DNA from: Bosea sp. Tri-49
GTDB lineage: Bacteria; Pseudomonadota; Alphaproteobacteria; Rhizobiales; Beijerinckiaceae
DNA length: 64,000 nt
Reading direction: 5' to 3'
Assembly: GCF_003952665.1 (NCBI RefSeq)
Contig: NZ_CP017946.1
Span: forward strand, 434,001 to 498,000
The position numbers and the translations under genes are program-made. Below the pieces are notes generated by a model that made no database searches, was not told where the DNA came from, and saw only the letters and a list, made by a program, of their open reading frames with translations. Shown here in pieces: positions 33,431 through 42,337 of this stretch (position 1 is the first letter of the stretch; every line of letters begins with the position of its first letter).

Positions 33431-34783
33431 TCAGCCGAAGAGACGCAGCACGCCCTGGTCGGCCTGCGAGGCCAGCGATAGCGCCGTCTGCGAGAGCTGC
33501 TGGCGCGTGTTGAGTGCGAGTAGCTTGGCGCCTTCCTCGTTCGAGTCGGCGAGGACGAGGTTGTCGGCGCCTACCGTCAGGGTGTTGACAATGTTCTTGG
33601 TGAAGTCCTGGCGGGTCTGCACGACCGAGAGCTGTGAGCCGAGCTGCGAGGCGATCGAGCGCAGATTCGTCAACACATTCGTCAGGGCGTCCGAGGCTTT
33701 GCCGAGATCGTTGTCGTTCTGGATATTGTAGTCTGCGGGGTTGGTGGTCGTGCCGTCGACAGCTTGGCCGATGCCAAGATTGGCTGCGCTGATCTCCTGA
33801 CCCTGCACGTCCAGCTTGTTCTTGTTGGCGCCGGTCTTCTCGTTGAAGGTGATCGAGAGCTTGTCGCCGCCGAGCAGGTTGATGCCGTTGAAACCGGCGT
33901 CCTCAGCCAGGTCGTCGAGCTGGCTGCGCAGATCATTGAATTGCTGGACGAGGTTCGTGCGAACCGTCGAGTTGCCGCTCGCCGCGACTCCGGTGAGGCT
34001 GGCAGCCGTTACAGCGGCTCCAGCGCCGGCAGCCGTATCACCGAACAGATTGTCTGCGTTGGTGTTGGCGGCGGCTGCGGCGTCGGCAGTGAACACACCC
34101 GTTGCGTTAGCCGTTTCACCGAAGGTGAGCGACAGCGGGTCCGAACCTGTGCCGTTGATGGATATCCTGCCGTCCTGTCCGACGCTCGCGGTCGCGATGC
34201 CGGAAGAGTTGATGTTGTTGACGAGATCGCGGAGCGTGTCCGTGGCGCCGATGCTGACCGTATAGGTCGTGGCGCCTGCGCCGATTTGGATCGCCTTCGT
34301 CGCCGTACCGCCGCTGGCGGCGGAGACGCCAATGATGCCGGCGGTGCCGGCCGAAGCGTCGGTGGCGGCGCCGATGACCGTCTTGTTCAGAGCAGTTTCG
34401 CGGATGCTGGAATCGCGCGCCGCTGCCTCGGCCGCAGTCGCCTTGGCGAGCGACTGGATGCGCGGCCGGTTCGCGGCAGCGTCGTTCTGCGCCTGCTTGA
34501 TCGTCGACTGCAGCGACTTGACCAGGTTGGTGATCGAGTCGATGCCCTTAGAGGCCGCCTGGATCGTCTGGATGCCGTTCGAGATGCCATCGAGCAGGTC
34601 GGTCAGCTGACCAGCGCGGTCGTTCAGGCCGAGCGATGTGAAATAGTTGACCGGGTTGTCGATGGCCGAATTGACCTTGCGGCCGGTGGCGAGGCGGTTT
34701 TGGATCGCGCCCTGCTCGGCGGTGGTCTGCTGCAGGGTCAGGAGGTTCTGCCTGACGCCGGCGGTAAGGATCGTGTTCGCCAT
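33431..34783 (-). CDS. Flagellin 1
   Basis: A 450-residue filament subunit. N-terminal ILTAGVRQNLLTLQQTTAEQ and NRLATGRKVNSAIDNP, and C-terminal LVLADSNEEGAKLLALNTRQ with SLASQADQGVLRLFG, are the conserved D0/D1 ends; the centre is variable. It is a close paralogue of flagellin 2 immediately upstream, and both share long identical stretches such as QLTDLLDGISNGIQTIQAAS-type sequence, so they arose by tandem duplication. Own promoter assumed, because a strong terminator lies before it. Confidence 0.93.
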   Translation of the reverse strand: MANTILTAGVRQNLLTLQQTTAEQGAIQNRLATGRKVNSAIDNPVNYFTSLGLNDRAGQLTDLLDGISNGIQTIQAASKGIDSITNLVKSLQSTIKQAQNDAAANRPRIQSLAKATAAEAAARDSSIRETALNKTVIGAATDASAGTAGIIGVSAASGGTATKAIQIGAGATTYTVSIGATDTLRDLVNNINSSGIATASVGQDGRISINGTGSDPLSLTFGETANATGVFTADAAAAANTNADNLFGDTAAGAGAAVTAASLTGVAASGNSTVRTNLVQQFNDLRSQLDDLAEDAGFNGINLLGGDKLSITFNEKTGANKNKLDVQGQEISAANLGIGQAVDGTTTNPADYNIQNDNDLGKASDALTNVLTNLRSIASQLGSQLSVVQTRQDFTKNIVNTLTVGADNLVLADSNEEGAKLLALNTRQQLSQTALSLASQADQGVLRLFG

Positions 34784-34891
34784 CTTCGGTCCCCTGAAAG
34801 CGCGATTCGGCGCCGTTCGGTTTGATCTGGACCGATCATTATTTGTTAAGGCTAATATTTGGTTAAAGCGCGGCCTGAGCCGTTAAAACGA

Positions 34892-34919
34892 AAGCGGCGG
34901 AGCTTTCGCTCCGCCGCTT
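34892..34919 (-). terminator. Terminator of flagellin 2
   Basis: Perfect 12-bp arms AAGCGGCGGAGC/GCTCCGCCGCTT with a 4-nt loop, followed on the minus strand by TTCGTTTT. It lies 51 bp after the flagellin 2 stop and separates the two flagellin transcripts. Confidence 0.85.
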
Positions 34920-34970
34920 CCTTGACTTCGGCCCACATTCTGTGGGCAGCCCGCTTCTGCGGACGAAGGA

Positions 34971-36317
34971 TCAGAACAGGCGCAGGACTGCCTGGTCGGC
35001 CTGGTTCGACAGCGACAGAGCTGTCTGCGACAGCTGCTGGCGGGTCTGCAGGGCGAGCAGCTTGGCGCCTTCCTCGTTGGTGTCGGCCAGCACCAAATTG
35101 TCGGCGCCCTGGGTCAGGGTGTTGACGAGGTTCTTGGTGAAGTCCTGACGGGTCTGGACGGTCGAGAGCTGTGCGCCGAGCGAAGAAGTGGTGGCGCGCA
35201 GAGAGGACAGCACGTTTGTCAGCGTGTCGGCGGCGGTGGCCAGATCATTGTCGTTCTGCACATTGAACTGGCCGACGGTCGCCGTGCCGTCGACAGCCTG
35301 GCCGATACCCAGATTGGCCGAGTTGACCGTATCGCCCTGGATGTCGATCTTGTTCTTATTGGCGCCAGTCTTCTCGTTCAGAGTGATCGAGAGCTTGTCG
35401 CCGCCAAGCAGGTTGATGCCGTTGAAGCCCGCATCCTTGGCAAGGCCGTCGATCTGGTCGCGCAGGTCGTTGAACTGCTTGACGAGGGTCGAGCGGACCG
35501 TCGAGTTGCCGGAGGCGGTGACGCCAGCAAGGCTGGCCGCGGTCGTGGTGACCGTGGCATTTAAGGTACCGCCACCGAAGAGGGCGTCGGCGTCGGTGTC
35601 GGCACCCGCACCCGCTGCAGCCGTATAGACGTTGGTGGCGTCGAGCGTCGAGCCGGTCGTCAGGGTCAGCGCGTCGGAACCTGAGCCGCTGATGGTGAGT
35701 TTGCCGTCATCGCCAACGCTGGCCGTTGCGATGCCCGACTTGTTCACCTCATTGACCAGATCACGAACGGTCGCGGTCGCCGACAGCTCGATGGTATAGG
35801 TCGTGCTGCCCGCGGTCAGCTGGATTGCCTTGGTCGAAGCGGCAGCAGCGGCAGTAACGCCGAGATTGCCCGCGACGCTGACGCTGGCAGCGGCTTCGGT
35901 GCCGATCACCGTCTTGTTCAGAGCGGTGTCGCGGATGCTCGAATTACGCGCAGCCGCTTCCGCCGCCGTCGCCATGGCTGCACCGCCGGTGATCTTCGGA
36001 CGGTTCGACGCAGCGTCGTTCTGAGCCTGCTTGACCGTCGACTGCAGCGACTTCACCAGGTTGGTGATTGAGTCGATGCCCTTCGAGGCGGCCTGGATGG
36101 TCTGAACGCCGTTGGAGATGCCGTCGAGCAGGTCGGTCAGCTGGCCGGCACGATCGTTCAGGGCCGAGGCCGTGAAGAAGTTGACGGGGCTGTCGACGGC
36201 CGAGTTGACCTTCTTGCCGGTGGCGAGACGGTACTGAGCCTGCTGGGCGTCGGTCTTGGTGGAGCCGAGCGAGGTAAGGGCGCTACGCACGCCGGAAGAA
36301 AGAGAAACGGTGGCCAT
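34971..36317 (-). CDS. Flagellin 2
   Basis: A 448-residue filament subunit. The N-terminus is VSLSSGVRSALTSLGSTKTD with YRLATGKKVNSAVDSP, the C-terminus LALQTRQQLSQTALSLSNQA and VLRLF. The ATG at 36317 is chosen because it gives the standard N-terminus; the frame is open 69 nt further. It is a near-tandem paralogue of flagellin 1. The 5' leader of about 140 bp contains several TTAAC and CTTCTGG repeats and could be the FlbT target. Confidence 0.93.
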   Translation of the reverse strand: MATVSLSSGVRSALTSLGSTKTDAQQAQYRLATGKKVNSAVDSPVNFFTASALNDRAGQLTDLLDGISNGVQTIQAASKGIDSITNLVKSLQSTVKQAQNDAASNRPKITGGAAMATAAEAAARNSSIRDTALNKTVIGTEAAASVSVAGNLGVTAAAAASTKAIQLTAGSTTYTIELSATATVRDLVNEVNKSGIATASVGDDGKLTISGSGSDALTLTTGSTLDATNVYTAAAGAGADTDADALFGGGTLNATVTTTAASLAGVTASGNSTVRSTLVKQFNDLRDQIDGLAKDAGFNGINLLGGDKLSITLNEKTGANKNKIDIQGDTVNSANLGIGQAVDGTATVGQFNVQNDNDLATAADTLTNVLSSLRATTSSLGAQLSTVQTRQDFTKNLVNTLTQGADNLVLADTNEEGAKLLALQTRQQLSQTALSLSNQADQAVLRLF

Positions 36318-36599
36318 GTTGAAAAAACCCTTCTGGTCAGATGCCTTCTGGCGTCGAAGCCATCCTGGCCGCGACCCGTGGACCATCGGGCCCGATCTCG
36401 TAACAGCTGGTAAATTCAGCCCGGCGAATTGCTCGTGAATTGGGCAAAGCCGCGGCGTGGTTAACCAAATGTCACGCGGTGCCGGCGCGAGCCTGTCTGC
36501 GGGTTTTCGCTCGGTGATGTCCCAGGCAAGGAAAAGCCGTCGGCGACGGGTCTCGTCGACGGCGGCTGGAAAAGGGCAGGCGGCTGAAAGCGCAGGCGC

Positions 36600-37067
36600 T
36601 CAGGCGATGCGCTCGACCTCGTGCTGCTGGCTCGCAGTGTCCCGGCCGCGCTCGATGATCTCGCGCGAGAGGGCACGCAGCTTCAGAAGCGTCTCGTCGG
36701 GCAGTTGCTCGATGACCTCGCCGGTATCGCGATCCGTCTTACGCAGCACGATGCTGCGCGTCTTCGGGTCGATCTCGATCCGGCGATCGATCACGTCACG
36801 CAGATTCTGCTCGCGGCGCTGTTCATCGAAGCGGCGCTGCTGCGTCGTCTCGTCCTGCGTGCTCTGCTGGCGCTGCGCATCGGAGCGACGCTCCTCGGCG
36901 CGGGCACGGATGTCGAGCTGGACCGGTTCGCCGGCGGGAATCGAACGGACGGTCTTCTCCGGAGGGAGTTCGACCGGCGTTGCGCCGTTCTGGACGGAAA
37001 TATCGGTGCGTACGGTCGCCTGGACGGCACCGGTCGCGAACGTCTTGGGTGTCGCGCCGAAATCCAT
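36600..37067 (-). CDS. FlaG-like flagellar protein
   Basis: A 155-residue protein. The C-terminal part has IEIDPKTRSIVLRKTDRDTG followed by EVIEQLPDETLLKLR, the FlaG pattern DxxTGEVIxQxPxE. The N-terminal about 80 residues are variable and charged. ATG 37067 follows AGGAG by 7 nt. FlaG proteins affect filament length in other bacteria. It lies between the flagellins and the FlgN-like gene on the minus strand. Confidence 0.6.
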   Translation of the reverse strand: MDFGATPKTFATGAVQATVRTDISVQNGATPVELPPEKTVRSIPAGEPVQLDIRARAEERRSDAQRQQSTQDETTQQRRFDEQRREQNLRDVIDRRIEIDPKTRSIVLRKTDRDTGEVIEQLPDETLLKLRALSREIIERGRDTASQQHEVERIA

Positions 37068-37309
37068 TCTGGACTCCTCTCGCAAGGGCGGACTTCTTCC
37101 AAGCATGAGAAGATGCGGCAGAGAGTTGAATCTGCCGTTACGGAAATTGGTAAATTGCAGTGCATCTGGCGCATTTTCTGCGCGCGGAAAGGGTTAATTC
37201 TCGCTTCGTCGAGTCGTCGTGCAGATTAACCATGAAAATGTTCGCTCTCGACACGCCTTGAGTTGGCTATGTCGCAGCTGTTGCCACGCTTTTCTTGGCT
37301 GTACGATTC

Positions 37310-37798
37310 TTACAGACTCTTCGAAATCACCAAGGGGCCGGCGTTGAGCCGGGCGAAGACTCCGGCTCCGACGGTCGCAGTCGGTCCATACCCCGGTGCC
37401 CTGTTCTGGCGGTTGGCGTCGGTCGCGAGGTCGCGCATGATCGATTCCGAGATCGCGCGTGCGGTTGCCAGCACAGTCTGGTTGAGGTCGATCAGGTCCT
37501 GGAAGGCGAGGTGCGCGCTCTTCAGGCGCTTGACCTTCTCCGGTGCAAAGCGGGCGAGCGCAACGGCGTTCAGCTTGATCTGCTCGACGCCCTTCATGTA
37601 GACGCCGGCGAGCTCGGCCTTGCGTGTCTCGCGCTCCATCGCGTCCTTGAGGCGGCCCGCCTTGACCAGGCCGGTCTCCTCGCCGACGACATGCGACAGC
37701 GCGCCGAGCGTCTCCATGACGGCTTCGATCAGCGTCTCGGCCTCGATCGCGTTCGAGACGCGCGGGCGCTCGTCCACGACGCGCAGACGCTCAACCAT
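37310..37798 (-). CDS. FlgN-like flagellar protein
   Basis: A 162-residue, mostly helical protein encoded between flaG-like and the rod-binding gene, overlapping the latter by 8 bp. Helical stretches such as IEAETLIEAVMETLGALSHV and ETRKAELAGVYMKGVEQIKL, the size, and the position suggest the export chaperone FlgN, which delivers FlgK and FlgL to the export apparatus. The sequence similarity to classical FlgN is weak, so the call rests largely on context. Confidence 0.55.
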   Translation of the reverse strand: MVERLRVVDERPRVSNAIEAETLIEAVMETLGALSHVVGEETGLVKAGRLKDAMERETRKAELAGVYMKGVEQIKLNAVALARFAPEKVKRLKSAHLAFQDLIDLNQTVLATARAISESIMRDLATDANRQNRAPGYGPTATVGAGVFARLNAGPLVISKSL

Positions 37799-38153
37799 TA
37801 CCGGCTCCCGCCGATCCGGTGGCCGACGCGCCGGCCTGGACCTGAATCAGGTCGCGCATGATCTGATCGGAGAGCCCGACACCGCCGGCCCGCTGCATCT
37901 GCTTGGCATATTCCTGCGTCAGCATGGAGCGCCAGACATCGCCGCCGACGCCGTTCTCGCCGAGGGGACCTTCGGTCCCGCTTGAGCTCATCATGGTCTG
38001 GGTAAAGTTTTCGAGGAAGACGGTCTCAAAATCGGCGGCGGTCTTCTTCGCCTTGGAATTCTGCGAGCTCAGCGCGTCGGCGATGCCGCCGGCGAGATTG
38101 ACGGCGGCGCCGATGGCGAGCTTGGCGGCGGGAGCGGCGAGGATGGCAGTCAT
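37791..38153 (-). CDS. flgJ: Rod-binding protein, FlgJ N-terminal type
   Basis: A 120-residue protein with the FlgJ N-terminal rod-binding domain: KKTAADFETVFLENFTQTMM, then GPLGENGVGGDVWRSMLTQE and GVGLSDQIMRDLI. The muramidase domain of enterobacterial FlgJ is absent, as usual in alphaproteobacteria, where SltF supplies it. Its start overlaps the flgI stop at position 38153. Confidence 0.85.
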   Translation of the reverse strand: MTAILAAPAAKLAIGAAVNLAGGIADALSSQNSKAKKTAADFETVFLENFTQTMMSSSGTEGPLGENGVGGDVWRSMLTQEYAKQMQRAGGVGLSDQIMRDLIQVQAGASATGSAGAGNG

Positions 38154-39409
38154 TACATCACCTCGATGTCGGCTTGCAGCGCGCCGGCTGCCTTGATGGC
38201 TTGCAGGATGGAAAGCAGGTCGCGCGGGCCGAGGCCGAGCGCGTTGAGCCCGTCGACGAGTTCGCGCAGGGTCACGCTCTCCTTGACCAGCGCGAGCTTG
38301 TTGGTGCCCTCGGTATCGACCTTGACGTTGCTGCGCGGGACGACGACGGTCCGGCCCTGGCCGAACTCGTTCGGCTGGCTGACCTGCGGCTCCTCGGAGA
38401 TCGTCACCGTGAGGTTGCCCTGGGCGACCGCGACGGTCGAGACGCGCACGTCCTTGCCCATCACGATGATGCCGGAACGCTCGTCGATGACGACGCGGGC
38501 GCCCTGATCGGGCTCGACCCGGAGCTGCTCGATATCGGTGAGCAGCCGGATCATGTTACCCTGGAAGCGCGGCGGGATCTGCAGCAACACCGTCGACGGA
38601 TCGGTAGGCTCGGCCGAGTCGCCGCCGATGAAGTCGTTGATCGCGGCGGCCACGCGCCTCGCCGTGGTCAGGTCGGGATTGCGCAGCGACAGGCGCAACG
38701 TCTTCAGCTTGTTGAGGGCAAAATCGATCTCGCGCTCGACCAGGCCGCCATTGGCGATGCGCCCGACGGTCGGGACGCCGCGCGTGATCTTGGCGGCTTC
38801 GGCTTCAGCCGAAAAGCCGGAGATCGCCACGGGCCCTTGCGAGACGGCGTAGACCTCGCCATCGGCGCCGAGGAGCGGGGTGGCGAGCAAGGTGCCGCCC
38901 TGCAGCGACTTGGCGTCGCCCAGTGCCGAGACCGTGACGTCGAGCCGGGTGCCCTGGACGGCGAAGGGCGGCAGGTTGGCGGTGATCATCACCGCCGCGA
39001 CGTTCGCCGTGCGCATGCTGGCGCCGCGGGTGTTGACGCCGAGGCGCTCCAGCATCGCGGTCAGCGACTGCTTGGTGAAGGGGGCGTTGTTGAGCGTGTC
39101 GCCGGTGCCGTTGAGGCCGACGACGATGCCGTAGCCGAGGATCTGGTTGCTGCGCACGCCCTCGACCGAGGCAAGGTCCTTGATGCGTGAGAGCGCGGTG
39201 CCCATGCCGCCGCTGCCCGCGAAAGCGGTTCGGGAGACACCGGCCTCGGCCGCGCCGCTGCGCGCCGGGCCATTATTGGTGCCGTTGCCGCCGCGACCAA
39301 CCGGGCCGACAGGCCCGGGAGGGGCGAGGTCGGCCGCCATGGCCGCGCCGGCCAGCAGCAGCACTGCAAGCGGCGTCAGCAAATGGCGGAGGCGAAAGGG
39401 GCGAGGCAT
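38153..39409 (-). CDS. flgI: Flagellar P-ring protein FlgI
   Basis: A 418-residue periplasmic protein that forms the P ring around the rod in the peptidoglycan. It has a signal peptide (LLTPLAVLLLAGAAMA, cleavage near residue 25), then SRIKDLASVEGVRSNQILGY and GYGIVVGLNGTGD, the family hallmark, and ends LLSILQAIKAAGALQADIEV. A Gly/Asn-rich linker of about 40 residues after the signal is unusual. A sigma-54-like promoter lies 37 bp upstream. Overlaps flgJ by 1 nt. Confidence 0.95.
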   Translation of the reverse strand: MPRPFRLRHLLTPLAVLLLAGAAMAADLAPPGPVGPVGRGGNGTNNGPARSGAAEAGVSRTAFAGSGGMGTALSRIKDLASVEGVRSNQILGYGIVVGLNGTGDTLNNAPFTKQSLTAMLERLGVNTRGASMRTANVAAVMITANLPPFAVQGTRLDVTVSALGDAKSLQGGTLLATPLLGADGEVYAVSQGPVAISGFSAEAEAAKITRGVPTVGRIANGGLVEREIDFALNKLKTLRLSLRNPDLTTARRVAAAINDFIGGDSAEPTDPSTVLLQIPPRFQGNMIRLLTDIEQLRVEPDQGARVVIDERSGIIVMGKDVRVSTVAVAQGNLTVTISEEPQVSQPNEFGQGRTVVVPRSNVKVDTEGTNKLALVKESVTLRELVDGLNALGLGPRDLLSILQAIKAAGALQADIEVM

Positions 39410-39445
39410 TTGGCACCGGGGTCAATCTGATGTCGCCAGCCCGTT

Positions 39446-39460
39446 GCGAGGAGCGTGCCA
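39446..39460 (-). promoter_or_regulatory. Sigma-54-like promoter for flgI
   Basis: On the minus strand the sequence is TGGCACG-CTCC-TCGC, matching the TGGCACG-N4-TTGC consensus at all but one specified position. It ends 37 bp before the flgI start, a good distance for a -24/-12 promoter. Confidence 0.65.
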
Positions 39461-39485
39461 GTTCAGGAGAAAATGAAAACGCTTT

Positions 39486-39500
39486 TTAATCAGGCTTTTA
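39486..39500. promoter_or_regulatory. CtrA box-like site A
   Basis: TTAA-TCAGGCT-TTTA, one mismatch to the TTAA-N7-TTAA CtrA consensus, in the gap between the divergent flgI and fliX genes. Confidence 0.4.
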
Positions 39501-39574
39501 GAGATAGGTGGCCTGATGAGGCAGGGAGCGGTCGCTGGCGCAAAGCTGCCGCCCCGGCAAATCCTGCCGGGTGA

Positions 39575-39589
39575 TTTACCGATCGTTAA
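39575..39589. promoter_or_regulatory. CtrA box-like site B
   Basis: TTTA-CCGATCG-TTAA, followed by CC as in the extended consensus, one mismatch, 75 bp before the fliX start. In Caulobacter fliX is a CtrA-controlled early flagellar gene. Confidence 0.5.
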
Positions 39590-39663
39590 CCACGTTGCCG
39601 GCACAAGGAACTGGGTCGGGCAGCGTCCATTCAGCGCCTTTGGGCCGACCTTGCGAGAGCGTG

Positions 39664-40071
39664 ATGATCCGCATCGACCAGCGCAGCCCTGTCACCTCGA
39701 CCAGCCCGACCAGCCGCAGCGGCTCGACCAGCGGGTCGACCTTTCGTCTGCCGGCGCGCGAGAGCACGGCGACGGCACAAGGCACGGCGGTCAGCCATGC
39801 CGGCTCGCTCGACGGGCTGCTCGCCGTTCAGGCCGAGGAAGATGGGCAGGAGCGCAAGCGACGTCAGGCTCGGCGGGGGCACGACCTGCTCGACGGGCTC
39901 GATCAACTCAAGGCCGCCTTGCTGGCCGGGCGTGTGCAGGTTTCCGAGCTTGAGCGGTTGAAGGCGATGCTGTCGGCACGGCGCGAGGCCACCGACGATC
40001 CGCGCCTCGACGAGGTGCTCGCCCATATCGAATTGCGCGCCGCGGTCGAACTGGCGAAGCTCGGGCGCTGA
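39664..40071 (+). CDS. fliX: Flagellar assembly regulator FliX
   Basis: A 135-residue protein with the FliX C-terminal region: HDLLDGLDQLKAALLAGRV, then LERLKAMLSARREATDDPRL and IELRAAVELAKLGR. In Caulobacter FliX binds FlbD and links early flagellar assembly to sigma-54-dependent late genes. The ATG at 39664 is the first that gives the short Ser/Thr-rich N-terminus typical of the family. Divergent from flgI, an arrangement also known in Caulobacter. Confidence 0.87.
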   Translation: MIRIDQRSPVTSTSPTSRSGSTSGSTFRLPARESTATAQGTAVSHAGSLDGLLAVQAEEDGQERKRRQARRGHDLLDGLDQLKAALLAGRVQVSELERLKAMLSARREATDDPRLDEVLAHIELRAAVELAKLGR

Positions 40072-40072
40072 T

Positions 40073-40699
40073 TCAGCGCGGTAGCTTGATTTCGGGCACG
40101 GGCGCGCGTGCCAACCGTCCAATCTCGCCGGAGCGGCTGCTCTTGAGCTCTCCGAGAAAGCTGCGGATCGCGTCGTCGCCATAGGCGCGGCGGCTGACCG
40201 CAAAGAGCAGGACGGCGTCACGCCCGCCAGTGCCCTTGAGCGGGGTATAGCGATAGGCGTTCCACTCGGCGATCAGCTGACCGCGTTCATCGGCGCTGAT
40301 CAGGAAATCGAGCATCACCTCGCCGGTTTGCTGGTTCTCCATGACCGACATATTGAGCAGCGGGTCCTTGCCCTTGCGCTGATTGAGCGAGCGAACCTGT
40401 GCAGCCAGCGCCGCGCGGGGGCCGGAGCCCGTATCGAGGAACTCGACCAGGATCATACGGGTGTACCCGCCGGGCGCCTCCCCAGTCGGCAGATATTCCT
40501 GCTTGTAGTAGCCGGGACTCGGCTGTGAACTCCATGCGAGGCGATAGGCCATCCCGCCGAAGCTGAGCGGGCCGGGAACGCCCAACCGGTCGACCGGCTG
40601 AGCGAAGGCAAGGGAGGGGATACCAGCCAGCAGGGCAAACAAGGCCATCGCCCCTGTGTCGCGCCTGCTCGGCACGGACGACCTGTCCGATCGTAGCAT
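40073..40699 (-). CDS. Exported protein of unknown function
   Basis: A protein of about 208 residues with an N-terminal signal (MALFALLAGIPSLAFA after a basic stretch, cleavage near residue 34). The mature part has Gly/Tyr-rich segments (YRLAWSSQPSPGYYKQEY, GGYTRMILVEF) and DAVLLFAVSRRAYGDD; I recognise no family. A shorter start at 40648 is possible. It converges with fliX with a 1-bp gap and follows a cupin gene on the same strand. Confidence 0.65.
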   Translation of the reverse strand: MLRSDRSSVPSRRDTGAMALFALLAGIPSLAFAQPVDRLGVPGPLSFGGMAYRLAWSSQPSPGYYKQEYLPTGEAPGGYTRMILVEFLDTGSGPRAALAAQVRSLNQRKGKDPLLNMSVMENQQTGEVMLDFLISADERGQLIAEWNAYRYTPLKGTGGRDAVLLFAVSRRAYGDDAIRSFLGELKSSRSGEIGRLARAPVPEIKLPR

Positions 40700-40755
40700 C
40701 GTCACCCACTCTCCCGATCCGCCGGGCGTTTCCCGGCTGGACCCTCTTGTAGGCG

Positions 40756-41301
40756 TCAGCGGATGAACTGATCGGCGTAATCCGCACCCAAACCATTCGT
40801 CGCGTAATGCGCCCGGCATTTGTCGAGCCGAGTGAAGACGTCGTCATAGCCGAGGCATTTGCCGTCCGGGTCGACATAGATCATCGCGCCGTTGACCTGG
40901 AACATGGTGATCATCTCCTCGACATCGGGATCAACCACCAGCGTATGGGTCTCGCCGGGCGCCTCATAGACATAGGAGCCTTCCGTCGCGACCCAGTCAT
41001 GTTCGAGATAGCGCCACTTGCCCTTCAGCACATAGCCATGCACCGGCTGGGGATGGCGATGGCGCGAGAGCACGCCGGCGCGGCGCACGCGCAGCAGGTT
41101 CATCCAGTAGCCGCGCGTCACCGAGAGGCACAAGGGACGGAACCAGACATTGTCGTCGACCGGCACCCAGACGCGCTCGTCCTCGGGGATGACGTTCGGC
41201 ACGATCAGTTCCGGCGGAGAATCCTTCGGCTGCGGGTGCCGATAGGGGGTCCAGCGCTCTTCGGTGCTGATTTGGACGGGAACCGGGCTGACCTTGTTCA
41301 T
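40756..41301 (-). CDS. Cupin dioxygenase-like protein (2,4'-dihydroxyacetophenone dioxygenase family)
   Basis: A 181-residue cupin. The metal-binding cupin motif 1 is SRHRHPQPVHGYVLKGKWRY with two His and a later Glu-equivalent region, and EAPGETHTLVV forms motif 2. Length and sequence fit the 2,4'-dihydroxyacetophenone dioxygenase family of iron-dependent C-C bond-cleaving enzymes. It lies 98 bp downstream of an SDR gene on the same strand, so the two may act on a shared substrate. Confidence 0.78.
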   Translation of the reverse strand: MNKVSPVPVQISTEERWTPYRHPQPKDSPPELIVPNVIPEDERVWVPVDDNVWFRPLCLSVTRGYWMNLLRVRRAGVLSRHRHPQPVHGYVLKGKWRYLEHDWVATEGSYVYEAPGETHTLVVDPDVEEMITMFQVNGAMIYVDPDGKCLGYDDVFTRLDKCRAHYATNGLGADYADQFIR

Positions 41302-41399
41302 TGACGTTCCTCCGGTTGAGTTCCTGATTCAGCTGGCTGGGCCATTGATTCAGGAAACGCGGCCATGCCGCTGGTGTTTCGAATCTTTTCTGCGTGCCG

Positions 41400-42119
41400 T
41401 CAGACGGCGAGATAGCCGCCGTCGACCGGCAGGACCGCGCCGGTGACGAAGCGGGCGGCGTCCGAGAGCAGGAACAGGACCGCGCCGCCGACGTCGCTTG
41501 GATCGCCCCAGCGGTTCATCGGGGTGCGCGACAGGATCGGCGCCGAGCGTGCCGCATCCTCGACGAGGGGCTTGGTTAACTCGGTCGCGATCCAGCCCGG
41601 CGCCACCGCGTTGACGCGGATGCCGTCTTGCGCCCAGGCAGCAGCGAGCGACTTGGTCAACTGCCCGACGCCGCCCTTCGAGGCCGAATAACCCGGCGCA
41701 TAGGCCGAGCCATGGAAGGTCAGCATCGAGGCAGTGTTGACGATCGCGCCCTTGGCGATGGCGAGCTTCTCCTTCGCCGCCAGGCACATGCGCATCGTGC
41801 CGGTGAGATTGACCTCGATCGTCAGCCGGAAGGCCTCGATCTCGAATTCCTTGCCGCCGCGCTGGATCATGCCGGCGCAGTTGACCAGAGCATCGATCCG
41901 CTCGCAGTCGGCGACGATCGCCGCGACCTCGGCATCGCTGGTGACATCGAGCCTGGCATGGCGGATCGCGGCATGGCCGGGCGCGGCCGCGACCTCCTCG
42001 TCGGTGAGGCCGGTGGCGAGGACCTGGTAGCCGGCCTGAGCGAGGGCGAGCGCGGCGCCGGCGCCGATGCCGCGGGTGCCGCCGGTGACGAGGGCGAGGG
42101 GGGATGAGGGGTTTGTCAT
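41400..42119 (-). CDS. SDR-family oxidoreductase
   Basis: A 239-residue classical short-chain dehydrogenase/reductase. The cofactor loop is TGGTRGIGAG (residues 12-21), NCAGMIQRGG follows, and the catalytic YSASKGG is intact after the Ser of NTASML. The C-terminus VTGAVLPVDGGYLAV is standard. Substrate unknown; the cupin-type dioxygenase gene downstream is a possible partner. Confidence 0.87.
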   Translation of the reverse strand: MTNPSSPLALVTGGTRGIGAGAALALAQAGYQVLATGLTDEEVAAAPGHAAIRHARLDVTSDAEVAAIVADCERIDALVNCAGMIQRGGKEFEIEAFRLTIEVNLTGTMRMCLAAKEKLAIAKGAIVNTASMLTFHGSAYAPGYSASKGGVGQLTKSLAAAWAQDGIRVNAVAPGWIATELTKPLVEDAARSAPILSRTPMNRWGDPSDVGGAVLFLLSDAARFVTGAVLPVDGGYLAV

Positions 42120-42337
42120 GGCTCCAATCTAAATCGGTTCGCAGACTTGCCAACTGCGCCGGAAGACGGGGCGCCCTGCATCGACGCGGCCGGCAGCTTT
42201 GCTTGCTCGCGGAGTGTTGCCCAAAAGGCCGGCTTCCCCCTGCGCCTCGAACCCGCTAGGAAGCGCGCGGGCCGGTAGCAGCGGTTATGCTGTTGCCTGC
42301 AATCGTTCCAGACTGGCCAGAGCAGGGGTCGTATCAC

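Noticed and set aside
34092..34783. Possible flagellin phase-variation switch between the two flagellins
   Set aside because: The genes are in the same orientation with separate terminator and no inverted recombination sites or invertase gene; ordinary tandem duplication explains them.
37068..37309. Sigma-54 promoter for the FlaG-like gene
   Set aside because: GG and GC doublets are present but at wrong spacing (17 nt).
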